From: QHXQ01 sp963788965
GTDB taxonomy: Bacteria; Acidobacteriota; Blastocatellia; Pyrinomonadales; Pyrinomonadaceae
Direction of reading: 5' to 3'
NCBI GenBank assembly: GCA_963788965.1
Contig: CAWBIK010000005.1
Coordinates: 1,984,001 to 2,048,000 of the forward strand
Length of the DNA: 64,000 nucleotides
Part shown: piece by piece, positions 1 through 10,140 of the stretch
Numbering within the stretch: the stretch's first letter is position 1
Layout: each line of letters opens with the position of its first letter
The notes under the pieces: generated by a model
Database searches by the model: none
Seen by the model: only the letters and a program-made list of their open reading frames with translations
Told to the model about the DNA's origin: nothing
Translations under genes and position numbers: made by a program

Positions 1-546
1 ATTAACCGGGCGACGCGGCAACGCAAACACGCGGCGCACATCACTGGCACGCGAGTTGTCAGGCATGAAACGTGTCACATGCTTCAGGGTCTTGCTGGTT
101 GTCGTGCTGGCGTGTGAGGCGTAGAGCTAAAGGGTTTGAGCAGCGGCCGCGCAATCCGGTCGGCTTTGCGCGCGGGCATTTGTTGAGAGAAAAACCTATG
201 GCCTACCTGTCCTAGCTTTGGCAGGCGCGAGACAGGCAGGCCACTGATCTAATCGCCCCCTATCAGGGGTCGATTGAGGAGCAGACGTTACAACATGCGC
301 AGAGCAAAATCAATCATCCATGCGCGCGGCGCGCTGTTGACTGTGCAACTACTACAGCATCACCTGCTGATGCGGAAAGGAGAACCAGCACCGTAAACAA
401 AACATTTCTCTAAAGAGCAAAGATAGCCATGAGCGATTGCTGCCTTGCGGGTGCAACCGTTCATGGCTGTTCGCACGCGTGCGCGCGCCGAAGCTGGCGC
501 GGGCCGCAAACATCAATCGCAACCTTTATAGCTAGAGGATAATTTT
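1..546. other. Non-coding leader upstream of glnA
   Basis: I see no convincing gene here. The stretch holds a possible sigma-54 promoter (45-60) and three stem-loops: 200-211 with 231-242 (12 bp, one mismatch), 257-261 with 265-269, and 425-435 with 458-468 (11 bp including one G-U pair). The last ends about 80 bases before the glnA start. A long structured leader in front of glutamine synthetase suggests transcriptional or RNA-level nitrogen control, but I do not recognise a known riboswitch in it. Confidence 0.4.
45..60 (+). promoter_or_regulatory. Possible sigma-54 promoter for glnA
   Basis: TGGCAC, five bases, TTGTC: this is close to the -24/-12 consensus TGGCAC-N5-TTGC, with GT in place of the usual GC at -12. 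glnA is a classical RpoN target, which supports the reading. Against it, the site is almost 490 bases upstream of the start codon, so the leader would be long. Confidence 0.3.
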
Positions 547-1963
547 ATGAGCGTGAAAAGCGTGCTTAAATTTGCCGAAGACGAGAAGGCCCGTTACGTC
601 AACGTCCGCTTCACGGACTTGCTCGGCGCGTGGCATCACCTGACCTTTCCCATCGAAGAACTGTCCGAAGGCTCGTTTGACGACGGCTTCGGCTTCGACG
701 CTTCCAGTTTGCGCGGCTGGGCTTCGATTCACGAGTCGGACATGCTGCTCGTGCCCGATCCGGGGCGCTCCTGGATCGATCCGTTCATGCAGGAGAAGAC
801 CCTGTGCCTGATCGCCGACGTGGTTGATCCGATCACGCGCGCCGGCTACTGGCTCGACCCGCGCGGCCTCGGCAAACGCGCCGAAGCCTACCTGCGTTAT
901 CTCGGCATCGCCGACACAGTCAACTTCGGCCCGGAAGCCGAGTTCTTCGTCTTCGACGAGGCGCGCTATCAGAACGACCCAAACGCCGCCGGTTACATGC
1001 TCGACAGCAACGAAGCCGCTTGGAACAGCAACAGCCAGAACGGCCACGGCAATCGCGGTTATCAAATTCGTCACAAGGAAGGCTACGTCCCGTTGCCGCC
1101 GCTCGACACCTTGCAGGAGTTCCGCACAGAGGTATCGAGCGAACTGAAGAAGGCCGGCATACACGTCGAATGTCATCATCACGAGGTGGCCGCCGCCGGT
1201 CAATGCGAGATCGACTTTCGTTATTCGACCCTCGTAGGCACGGCCGACAACCTGCAACTTTTCAAATACACGGTACGCAACGTCGCCCACCGGCAAGGCA
1301 AAGTGCGCGACCTTCATGCCGAAACCCCTGTACGGCGACAACGGCAGCGGCATGCACTGTCATCAATCCCTGTGGAAAGCCGAGAAACCCTTGTTTGCCG
1401 GCGACGGCTACGCCGGCCTGTCTGAGATGGCCCGCTACTACATCGGCGGGTTGTTGAAACACGCCGCCGCCATCGTCGCCTTCGCTGCCCCGACGACCAA
1501 CAGCTACAAGCGCCTCGTGCCCGGCTTTGAAGCACCCGTCAATCTCGCCTACTCGGCGCGCAATCGCTCGGCGGCCATTCGCATCCCGATGTTCTCGACG
1601 AATCCGAAGTTGAAGCGGTTGGAGTTTCGTCCGCCCGATCCGAGTTGTAATCCGTACTTAGCGTTCTCGGCGATGTTGTTGGCGGGCTTGGATGGGATCC
1701 AGAATCGGATTGATCCGGGCGAGCCGCTCGACAAGGACATCTATGATCTCGCACCGGAGCAGTTGCAGGACGTGCCGAGTTTACCGGGCAGTCTGGACGA
1801 ATCGCTCGCGGCGCTGGAAGCGGATCACGACTTCTTGCTCAAGGGCGACGTGTTCACGCCGCAGTTGATCGACCGCTGGATCACGTACAAGCGCGAGAAA
1901 GAGATTCAACCGCTGCGGATGCGCCCGCACCCGCTTGAGTTCGCGCTCTACTTCGACATCTAA
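547..1963 (+). CDS. glnA: Glutamine synthetase type I, one frameshift
   Basis: Makes glutamine from glutamate, ammonia and ATP in the cytoplasm. The N-terminal part has the beta-grasp region and the catalytic-domain start (NFGPEAEFFVFD); after a shift come MPKPLYGDNGSGMHCHQSL, the NRSAAIRIP loop and the C-terminal RMRPHPLEFALYFD. About 471 residues, the usual length. KDIYDLAPEQ around residue 399 matches the tyrosine adenylylation site of GlnE-controlled enzymes, so covalent regulation is likely. The reading frame breaks at 1303-1306, where reading gtg, one extra c, then gcg restores the conserved V-A-T-F-M-P. No stop lies between the halves. It stands alone, about 435 bases before gltB, and ends in a strong hairpin. 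Confidence 0.93.
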
Positions 1964-1977
1964 GGCGCTTAACGCTT

Positions 1978-2006
1978 GGGAGCGCAGGCCCGACGCCTGC
2001 GCTCCC
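1978..2006 (+). terminator. Hairpin after glnA
   Basis: A perfect 12-bp stem, gggagcgcaggc (1978-1989) with gcctgcgctccc (1995-2006), and a five-base loop start 15 bases after the glnA stop. There is no T tract behind it, so it may act as an mRNA 3' stabiliser or a weak terminator. Confidence 0.5.
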
Positions 2007-2273
2007 GGCGGTGAATGACGCCCTGCCACGCAAAATTTTATTTATACAACGCAAAAAAGAATCAATTATGCAAATGAGACGAAAGGCTGTACATTATGCC
2101 GCTACAGAACGCCGCCGGTGTTGTTTTGCCACCTGTTAGTAGTTATGTCGAACGTGATGAGTGCCGATGTTGCAGCAAGGATTTTCGGCCCGTTCGTGAG
2201 CGCACGCGCGGGGCGCGCTCTTGTGTCCGTCATCATAACTATTTCGCTTAGCACTAAGGTTAAGCTTTGTACC

Positions 2274-2343
2274 TGATGGCCTGAATCTCAAACGCAAGCA
2301 AGCTTCCGACAGGCCATCAACGAACCGAGTTGATGGCTTTTTT
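2274..2343 (+). promoter_or_regulatory. Attenuator-like alternative hairpins before gltB
   Basis: Two exclusive hairpins share one strand. Stem A pairs tgatggcctg (2274-2283) with caggccatca (2310-2319), ten perfect pairs. Stem B pairs gccatcaac (2313-2321) with gttgatggc (2329-2337), nine perfect pairs, followed at once by six T (2338-2343), which is an intrinsic terminator. Forming A frees the 3' arm and removes the terminator. It lies 55 bases before the gltB start. I see no known aptamer in the upstream 1964-2273 stretch, which otherwise holds only the glnA hairpin and AT-rich sequence. Confidence 0.6.
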
Positions 2344-2398
2344 GTTACCCGTTAAGAGTTCCGACCGCTTTCGCCCTTCCGTTCAAGGAGCGCCCGAC

Positions 2399-5300
2399 AT
2401 GGGACAGACAGCCGAGCCACGTAAGCAAGGGCTTTATGATCCGCGCTACGAGCACGACGCGTGCGGCGTGGGCTTCGTCGTCGATCTGAAAGGGCGGCGG
2501 TCGCACGCGTTGGTCGAACAGGCTGTGCAAGTGCTGTTGAACTTGGAGCATCGTGGCGCGTGCGGCGCGGAGAAGAACACGGGCGACGGGGCGGGCATCC
2601 TGTTGCAGACGCCGCACGCGTTCCTCGCCGCCGAGTGCGAGCGGCTGAACATCGAACTGCCCCGCGCGGGCCGCTACGGCGTCGGCATGGTCTTTCTGCC
2701 GACCGACGCGGAGAGCCGCGCGCAATGCGAGCAAGCCTTTGAGAAGTTTGTGCGCGAGGAAGGGCAAAGCGTGCTCGGTTGGCGCACCGTGCCGACCGAC
2801 GCCACATCGCTCGGCCCTTCGGCACAGGCTGCCGCGCCGTTCGTCCGGCAAATCTTCATCGGGCGCAGCGACGAACTAGCGGACGAACTCGCCTTCGAGC
2901 GCAAGCTCTACGTGATCCGCCGACGCGTGGAGAAAGCAATCAAGCGGGCGGACGTGGATCGCGCCGGCACGTTCTACATTCCGAGCCTCTCGCAGAAGAC
3001 GATCATCTACAAGGGCATGCTTGTGCCCGGTCAGTTGCCCGTCTTCTATCCGGACCTGCGCGCGCCGTCATTGACATCGGCGCTCGCGCTCGTCCATTCA
3101 CGCTTCAGCACCAACACGTTCCCGAACTGGGCGCGCGCGCACCCGTATCGTTACGTGGCGCACAACGGCGAGATCAACACCTTGCGCGGCAACATCAACT
3201 GGATGCACGCGCGCGAGACACGTTTTCAATCGCAACTCTTCGGCGCGGACATACACAAGATTCTGCCCGTCATCGACACTGACGGCAGCGACTCCGCGAT
3301 GTTCGATAACACGCTTGAGTTGTTAACGCTCGCCGGCCGGTCGTTGCCGCACGCGTTGATGATGATGATCCCTGAACCGTGGAGCGGCGACCCGCTGATG
3401 AGCGCAGAACGGCGCGCGTTCTACGAATATCACTCGTGTCTGATGGAGCCGTGGGACGGCCCCGCTTCGATTGTGTTTACGGACGGCGTTGCGGTCGGCG
3501 CGGTGCTGGACCGCAACGGTCTGCGCCCTGCGCGCTACTACGTGACGAAAGACGGTCTGGTCGTCATGGCATCGGAAGTGGGCGTGTTGGACATTCCGCC
3601 CGGCGAGATCGTGTCGAAGGGGCGGCTGCAACCCGGTCGCATGTTTCTGGTGGACACGGCGCAGGGGCGCATCGTCGGCGACGGCGAGTTGAAACAGCGG
3701 ATCGCTGCCGAGCATCCGTATGGTCAGTGGCTCAAGGAAAACATGATCCGGCTCGCGGAGTTGCCCGGTCCAACGTTGGTCCACAAGCCTGAACCGGCCG
3801 CTCTGCGTCTGCGCCAACGAGCCTTCGGCTACACCACCGAAGAGATCAAACTGCTGCTCGCGCCGATGGCGACGGAAGCCAGCGAAGCGATTGGCTCGAT
3901 GGGCACGGACACGCCGCTCGCCGTGCTGTCGGGGCACGCGCAACTGCTCTACAACTATTTCAAGCAACTGTTCGCACAGGTGACGAACCCGCCCGTCGAT
4001 GCCATCCGCGAAGAGTTGATCATGTCCACAGAGACGGTCATCGGCCCCGAAGCGAACATGCTTGAGCCGACGCCCGAATGCGCGCGCCAGATCACGCTCG
4101 CGTCGCCCATCATCACGAACGAAGACTTGGCGAAGTTGCGGCTGCTCGACGCGTCCGCAGGGGCGTTGGGGCAGTCGGGGTTCAAGTCACGGACGCTACA
4201 GATGCTCTTTGCTGTGGCTGAAGGCGGGCGCGGACTAGAGCGCGCATTGGATGATCTCTGCCGGCAAGCTAGCGCCGCCATCGTGGACGGCTACGACTTC
4301 ATCATTCTTTCTGATCGTGAACTGACAAGCGGGCACGCGCCTATTCCGGCGCTGCTCGCGGTCGCGTGCGTGCATCATCATCTGATCCGCGAAGGCACGC
4401 GCACGCAGATCGGTTTCGTTGTCGAGAGCGGCGAGCCGCGCGAGGTGCATCACTTCGCGCTGCTGCTCGGCTACGGCGCGGCGGCCATCAATCCTTATCT
4501 CGCCTTTGAAACGCTGCACGAGTTGACCAAGCAAGACTTGCTGAGCAATGTGGCTTACGAGCAGGCGATCAAAAACTACATCAAGGCGATCAACGAAAGG
4601 CGTCGTGAAGGTCATCTCGAAGATGGGCATCTCGACGATCCAGAGTTACTGCGGCGCGCAAATCTTTGAAGCCGTGGGCCTCAATCAAGACTTCGTTGAT
4701 CGCTACTTCACCGGGACGCCTTCGCGCATCGGCGGCGTCGGCCTCGACGTGATCGCGGAAGAGGTGCGCTTGCGCCACGAAGCGGCTTATGCGGAGCGCA
4801 GCACGAGTCAGCCGCTTGAAACGGGCGGGCAGTATCAATACCGGCGCGAGGGCGAGTTGCACCTGTTCAACCCGGCGACGATTCATAAGTTGCAACATGC
4901 TTGTCGCACGGGCAGCTATAAAGCGTTCAAAGAGTACAGCGCACTCGTAAACGAGCAGACGCGCGACCTCTACACGTTGCGCGGCTTGATGGAGTTTGTG
5001 CCGGCGCGTCAGCCTGTGCCGATTGAAGAAGTCGAGTCGGTCGAACAGATCGTCAAACGGTTCAAGACGGGCGCGATGTCCTACGGCTCGATCAGCCGCG
5101 AGGCGCACGAGGCGTTGGCGATTGCGATGAATCGCTTGGGCGGCAAGAGCAACACGGGCGAAGGCGGCGAAGACCCCGCGCGTTATCACGCGGATGCGAA
5201 TGGCGACTCGCGCAACAGCGCGATCAAGCAGGTCGCGTCGGGGCGCTTCGGCGTGACGAGTCATTATCTGGTCAACGCCGAGGAGTTACAGATCAAGATG

Positions 5301-7016
5301 GCGCAGGGCGCAAAGCCCGGCGAGGGCGGTCAACTGCCCGGTCACAAGGTCTATCCGTGGATCGCGCACGTGCGCCATTCGACGCCCGGTGTCGGCCTCA
5401 TCTCGCCGCCGCCGCATCACGACATCTATTCCATCGAAGACCTCGCGCAATTGATCTATGACTTGAAGAACGCGAACCCGCAGGCGCGCATCAGCGTCAA
5501 GTTGGTGGCCGAAGTCGGGGTCGGCACAATCGCGGCCGGGGTGGCAAAGGCGCATGCGGATGTCGTCTTGATCAGCGGTTATGACGGCGGCACGGGCGCG
5601 TCGCCTTTGACGAGCATCAAGCACGCGGGCGTGCCGTGGGAATTGGGCTTAGCCGAAACGCATCAGACGCTCGTACTGAACAACCTGCGCTCGCCGCATC
5701 GCGGTCGAGACGGACGGGCAACTTAAAACCGGCCGCGACGTGGTTGTCGCCGCGCTGCTCGGCGCGGAAGAGTTCGGCTTCGCCACCGCGCCGCTCGTCA
5801 CGTTGGGCTGCATCATGATGCGCGTCTGTCATTTGAATACGTGCCCGGTCGGCGTGGCTACGCAAGACCCGCGCTTGCGCGCGAAGTTCGCGGGCGACCC
5901 TGAACACGTCGTCAACTTCATGCGCTTCATCGCGCAAGAGGTGCGCGAGTTGATGGCGCACCTCGGCTTCCGCACCGTCAACGAGATGATCGGCCAGACC
6001 GAATGCTTGAAGCTGCGCGAGGCGATTGATCATTGGAAGGCGCGCGGCCTCGACTTCTCACAGCTGCTATATCAACCGCAAGTCGGCGCGGACGTTGGGC
6101 GCTATTGTCAGACGACGCAAGAGCATGGCCTTGAACAATCGTTAGACATGACCACGTTGCTTGAGTTGTGCCGGCCGCGCTCGAAGCAGCGCAACCCGTG
6201 TCGGCTACGCTGCCGATCCGCAACGTCAACCGCGCGGTCGGCACGATCCTCGGCAGTCACATCACACGCCGTTACGGCGCGGCCGGTTTACCTGACGACA
6301 CCATCCGTTTGCACTTCACAGGCTCGGCCGGCCAAAGCTTCGGCGCATTCCTGCCGCGCGGTGTGACGCTCACGCTCGAAGGCGACGCGAATGATTATGT
6401 CGGCAAGGGTTTGTCGGGCGGCAATCTCATCATCTATCCACCGAAGACGGCGGCGTTCACGCCTGACGAGAACATCATCATCGGGAACGTCGCGTTGTAC
6501 GGTGCGACCGCGGGCGCGGCTTACATCTACGGCGTTGCGGGCGAACGTTTCTGCGTCCGCAACAGCGGCGCGACGGCCGTGGTCGAAGCGTGCGGCGACC
6601 ACGGCTGCGAATACATGACGGGTGGGCGCGTCGTCGTGCTCGGTCACACGGGGCGCAACTTCGCCGCCGGTATGTCGGGCGGCGTCGCTTACGTCTTCGA
6701 CGAGGCCGGCGATTTTCAACTGCGCTGCAACACCGAACTGGTCCAACTCACACGACTCGCAGACGCGGCCGAGATCGAGTCGGTCAAAGACATGATCTTT
6801 CATCACGCCGAATACACAGCCAGCCGTCGCGCCACCGAGATACTGCTCGCATGGGACGAAGCATTAACGAAGTTCGTCCGCGTCATGCCGCACGACTATC
6901 GCCGCGTGCTAGACGCGCAGCAACAGATGCGCGCCGCCGGCATGACACACGAACAGGCCGAACTGGCCGCCTTCGAGTTGCACGCCGACGATCTCGCACA
7001 GGCCGGAGGAAAGTGA
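2399..7016 (+). CDS. gltB: Glutamate synthase large subunit, three frameshifts
   Basis: NADPH-GOGAT alpha chain: moves the amide nitrogen of glutamine onto 2-oxoglutarate. Start chosen at 2399 because AAGGAG lies eight bases upstream and the expected N-terminal nucleophile Cys22 (EHDACGVGF) then follows a short propeptide. Order: class II amidotransferase domain, central domain, FMN synthase domain (FKTGAMSYGSISREAHEAL, near 5065), 3Fe-4S cysteines C-x5-C-x4-C in GCIMMRVCHLNTC (near 5810) and the C-terminal GXGXG beta-helix (from about 6240). About 1,538 residues, full length. Frame changes fall near 4595 (extra base, restoring a K-G-V-V-K-V run), 5694 (extra c) and 6177 (missing base in the Pro codon of R-P-A-L-E). 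The two-subunit enzyme is completed by gltD downstream. Confidence 0.92.
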
Positions 7017-7018
7017 AC

Positions 7019-7179
7019 GATTGCGGATTTCGGATTGCGGAATGCGGATTATTGAAAAGTCCGAAGTCGCATCTTCTGGTCGAAAGTTGATCTGATCGAA
7101 GGTTAATCAGATCGAAGGTTAACCTGATCGAAAGTTCAGCAGTTATCAATCCGCAATCCGAAATCCGCATTCCGCAATC
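7019..7179. repeat. Palindromic heptamer repeat with 4 x 16-bp tandem core
   Basis: Two arms built from seven-base units of the type NTNCGGA face each other: 7019-7050 and 7148-7179, with a perfect 20-bp pairing between 7022-7041 and 7150-7169. Between them lie four 16-bp direct repeats of the type ctgatcgaaggttaat at 7076-7091, 7092-7107, 7108-7123 and 7124-7139, differing at a few bases. The 3' arm ends five bases before the gltD ATG. Copies of the heptamer motif recur at 31686-31781 and 39830-39902. Confidence 0.85.
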
Positions 7180-7184
7180 TGACT

Positions 7185-8669
7185 ATGGGCAAGCCGACCG
7201 GATTCATGGAGTACACGCGCAGTCTGCCGTTGTTGCGGCCGGCGGCTGAACGTGTGCGCGACTGGCGCGAGTTTCACGAGCACGTGCCGGACGAGACTTT
7301 GCGCGAGCAGGGCGCGCGCTGCATGGATTGCGGCGTGCCGTTCTGTCATACGGGACAGATCATCGGCGGCATGGCGTCGGGTTGTCCCGTCAACAATCTG
7401 ATCCCCGAATGGAACGATCTGGTCTATCGCGGGCAATGGCAACTCGCGCTCAATCGTTTACTCAAGACGAACAACTTCCCTGAGTTCACCGGGCGCGTCT
7501 GCCCCGCGCCGTGCGAGGCAGCGTGCGTCCTCGGCATCAACGAAGCGCCCGTCACGATCAAGACCATCGAGTGCGCGATCATCGATAAAGGTTTTGCCGA
7601 AGGTTGGATCGTGCCTGAACCGCCCGCCGTCCGCACAGACAAACGTGTGGCCGTCGTCGGCTCAGGCCCCGCCGGCCTCGCCTGCGCCGCGCAACTCAAC
7701 AAGGCCGGTCATCGGGTCACAGTCTTCGAGCGCGCCGACCGCATCGGCGGCCTGCTGATGTATGGCATCCCAAACATGAAACTCGACAAGTCGCTTGTTG
7801 AGCGTCGCGTCGATCTCATGGCCGCCGAAGGGATCAAGTTCATCACTAACACGCATGTCGGCCGCGACACGACGGTCGCAGGCTTGCGCCGCGAGTTCGA
7901 TGCCACAGTGCTCTGCGGCGGCGCGACCTCGGCGCGCGATCTGGCCATCGAAGGTCGCCACCTCGCAGGCGTCCATTACGCGATGGAGTTTCTCCACGCG
8001 AACACTAAGAGCTTGCTTGATAGTCAACACGCGGACGGTCTGCATCTGTCGGCGCAAGGCAAAGACGTGATCGTGATCGGCGGCGGCGACACGGGTACGG
8101 ACTGCGTGGGCACGGCGCTCAGGCACGGCTGCCGCAGCCTCGTGCAGTTTGAGATTCTGCCGCAGCCGCCTGCCGAGCGTGCGCCCGATAACCCTTGGCC
8201 GCAGTGGCCGAAAGTCTACCGGCTCGACTACGGGCAGGAAGAAGCGGCCGCCCTGTTCGGACAAGACCCGCGCGCGTATTCGATCATGAGCAAGCGATTC
8301 ATCGGCGACGATACGGGCCGCGTGTGCGGCGTCGAGACTGTGCGGCTCGAATGGGTGCGAGATGAAAGTGGGCGCATCAGGCCGCGCGAGTTGCCGGGCA
8401 CAGAGCGCGCGTGGCCCGCGCAGTTGATCTTATTGGCAATGGGCTTTCTCGGCCCTGAACAAGATGGCTTGTTAGCTCAATTCGGCGTGCGCCTCGATGC
8501 GCGCGGCAACGTCTGTGTTGACGAACACAAAATGACCTCTGTGCCGGGCGTCTTCGCGGCCGGCGACATGGCGCGCGGACAGTCCTTAGTCGTCTGGGCC
8601 ATCGCCAACGGCCGCCACGCGGCGCGCAGCGTGGACAAGTATCTCATGGGCAAAACCGTGCTGCCTTAA
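7185..8669 (+). CDS. gltD: Glutamate synthase small subunit
   Basis: GOGAT beta chain: takes electrons from NADPH through FAD and iron-sulfur clusters to the large subunit. 494 residues, uninterrupted. N-terminal cluster ligands are visible as CMDCGVPFC (about residues 46-54) and CPAPCEAAC (about 106-114). The FAD Rossmann motif is VVGSGPAGLACAAQ (about 157), and the NADPH motif VIGGGDTGTDCVG is near 303. The C-terminal GVFAAGDMARGQSLVVWAI is the second FAD contact. No Shine-Dalgarno is seen; the start codon follows a palindromic repeat arm. Paired with gltB 168 bases upstream. Confidence 0.95.
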   Translation: MGKPTGFMEYTRSLPLLRPAAERVRDWREFHEHVPDETLREQGARCMDCGVPFCHTGQIIGGMASGCPVNNLIPEWNDLVYRGQWQLALNRLLKTNNFPEFTGRVCPAPCEAACVLGINEAPVTIKTIECAIIDKGFAEGWIVPEPPAVRTDKRVAVVGSGPAGLACAAQLNKAGHRVTVFERADRIGGLLMYGIPNMKLDKSLVERRVDLMAAEGIKFITNTHVGRDTTVAGLRREFDATVLCGGATSARDLAIEGRHLAGVHYAMEFLHANTKSLLDSQHADGLHLSAQGKDVIVIGGGDTGTDCVGTALRHGCRSLVQFEILPQPPAERAPDNPWPQWPKVYRLDYGQEEAAALFGQDPRAYSIMSKRFIGDDTGRVCGVETVRLEWVRDESGRIRPRELPGTERAWPAQLILLAMGFLGPEQDGLLAQFGVRLDARGNVCVDEHKMTSVPGVFAAGDMARGQSLVVWAIANGRHAARSVDKYLMGKTVLP

Positions 8670-8815
8670 ACAATCGAACAGCGCACCAGCTACATCGCCA
8701 GCAATCGCTTGTCGGCCGGCGCGGCGCTACACGATGTAACGGGGTAAGAGTCGAGCTATGCGGGCGTGCAAATTGAATGAGGCAGCAGCCCGCCGATAGT
8801 AAGTTGCAAAGTCAT

Positions 8816-8885
8816 CTTTGCGCCTTTGCGTCTGTGCGTGCGATGATTCTTTCTTTAGCTTATAGCCTCACGCAAAGGCGCAAAG
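8816..8885. repeat. 16-bp perfect palindrome abutting proB start
   Basis: ctttgcgcctttgcgt (8816-8831) is the exact reverse complement of acgcaaaggcgcaaag (8870-8885), with a 38-base loop. The 3' arm ends four bases before the proB ATG and lies where a ribosome binding site would be. The rest of the 220-base gltD-proB gap shows nothing else. Confidence 0.8.
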
Positions 8886-8889
8886 CAAT

Positions 8890-10113
8890 ATGACCGTGGC
8901 ACACAACGCAGAGCACGAAGGGCGGGAGCGTCTCGTCGCCGCGCGCCGCGTGATCATTAAACTGGGCACGAACGTCGTCACGGGCGAAGGTGGCGAAGTG
9001 TGCGCCGCGCGCGTCGCGCCGCTGGTGCGCGCCATCGCCGCGCTCAAGGGCACAGGGCGACAGGTGGTGCTTGTCTCGTCGGGCGCGGTGGGGTTGGGCG
9101 CGGGGCGGCTGGGGCTGGCGCGCGCGCGCTTGCACGATCTGGTCACGCGGCAGGCTTGCGCGGCCGTCGGGCAGAGTTTGTTGATGAACGCATACGAGCA
9201 ACTGTTTGGCGTCGATGGCGTGCAGATCGCGCAGGTCTTGTTAACGGAATCGGATTTCACAGATCGCAATCGTTATCGCAACTTGCGGCAGACGATGGAG
9301 CGGCTGTTGAAACTCGGCGTGTTGCCCGTCGTCAACGAGAACGACACGGTTTCGACCGCCGAGTTGGAATATCTGCCGCACGGCGCGGGGCGCATCTTCA
9401 GCGATAACGACCGGCTTGCGGCGCTCGTCGCCAGCAAACTCGAAGCCGACGCGCTCGTGTTGTTAACAGACGTGGCCGGGTTGCTCGTGCGTCCACCTGA
9501 TAGCGGCGCGGCTGACGCAGACGAAGATGCGGCGCTCGTGCCGTTGGTGCGCGAGGTGACGCCTGAGTTGCGCGCATTAGCGACAGGCCCGTCGGCAGGC
9601 GGGCGCGGTGGTATGTTGAGCAAGATCGACGCGGCGCAGATCGCGCTCGACGCGGGCGGCGTCGTCTTGATCGCCAGCGGCAAGCGCCCCGACACGCTCG
9701 CGCGCGCCTTCGCGGGCGAACAGGTCGGCACGCTGTTCGTCTCGGCGGCGCGCATGCACGGCAAGCGGCGCTGGATCGCATACGCGGCGAACGTGCGCGG
9801 GCGCGTCGTCGTCAACGCGGGCGCGCGCGCGGCGCTCGTCAGCGGCAAAGCGAGTTTGCTTTCGTCCGGCGTCATACGCGTCGAAGGCCACTTCGAGCCG
9901 CAGGAGGTCGTGAGCATCACCGACGCGGACGGGCACGAGTTCGCGCGCGGCATCGCCAACTGCGCGAGCGTCGAAGCGTTGAACTTGATCGCGCCGCAAG
10001 CTGAACAGCACGCGGCGCAGCAGACGGCGCGGGCGAAGGCGCGCGTGCTGGTGACGCGCGACAACATCGTGTTGCTCGATAGAGCCGCACAAGCAGGCGA
10101 GGCGGCCGGTTAA
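8890..10113 (+). CDS. proB: Glutamate 5-kinase with PUA domain
   Basis: First step of proline synthesis: phosphorylates glutamate with ATP, giving gamma-glutamyl phosphate for ProA. 407 residues, intact. The amino-acid kinase domain opens with RRVIIKLGTNVVT and continues with LVSSGAVGLGAGRLGL (about residues 60-75) and NENDTVSTAEL (near 150). GGRGGMLSKIDAA (near 240) is the conserved C-terminal kinase segment. From about residue 300 a PUA domain follows (ANVRGRVVVNAGARAAL, EVVSITDADGHEFARGI), as in the long E. coli type. The proline brake normally acts on this enzyme. proA starts 27 bases downstream. Confidence 0.95.
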   Translation: MTVAHNAEHEGRERLVAARRVIIKLGTNVVTGEGGEVCAARVAPLVRAIAALKGTGRQVVLVSSGAVGLGAGRLGLARARLHDLVTRQACAAVGQSLLMNAYEQLFGVDGVQIAQVLLTESDFTDRNRYRNLRQTMERLLKLGVLPVVNENDTVSTAELEYLPHGAGRIFSDNDRLAALVASKLEADALVLLTDVAGLLVRPPDSGAADADEDAALVPLVREVTPELRALATGPSAGGRGGMLSKIDAAQIALDAGGVVLIASGKRPDTLARAFAGEQVGTLFVSAARMHGKRRWIAYAANVRGRVVVNAGARAALVSGKASLLSSGVIRVEGHFEPQEVVSITDADGHEFARGIANCASVEALNLIAPQAEQHAAQQTARAKARVLVTRDNIVLLDRAAQAGEAAG

Positions 10114-10140
10114 AGATCGGCGCGAGGGATTAACAAAAAG

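Noticed and set aside
532..1353. Long open frame on the minus strand opposite glnA (273 codons)
   Set aside because: It mirrors the third-position-rich coding strand of glnA, has no family features, and glnA itself is certain.
2330..2398. Earlier gltB start adding MMAFLLPVKSSDRF
   Set aside because: It lies in the terminator hairpin; the ATG at 2399 has AAGGAG at good spacing and gives the normal short propeptide before Cys22.
7076..7139. Four 16-bp repeats considered as a CRISPR array
   Set aside because: The repeats are contiguous without spacers, too short, and no cas gene is nearby.
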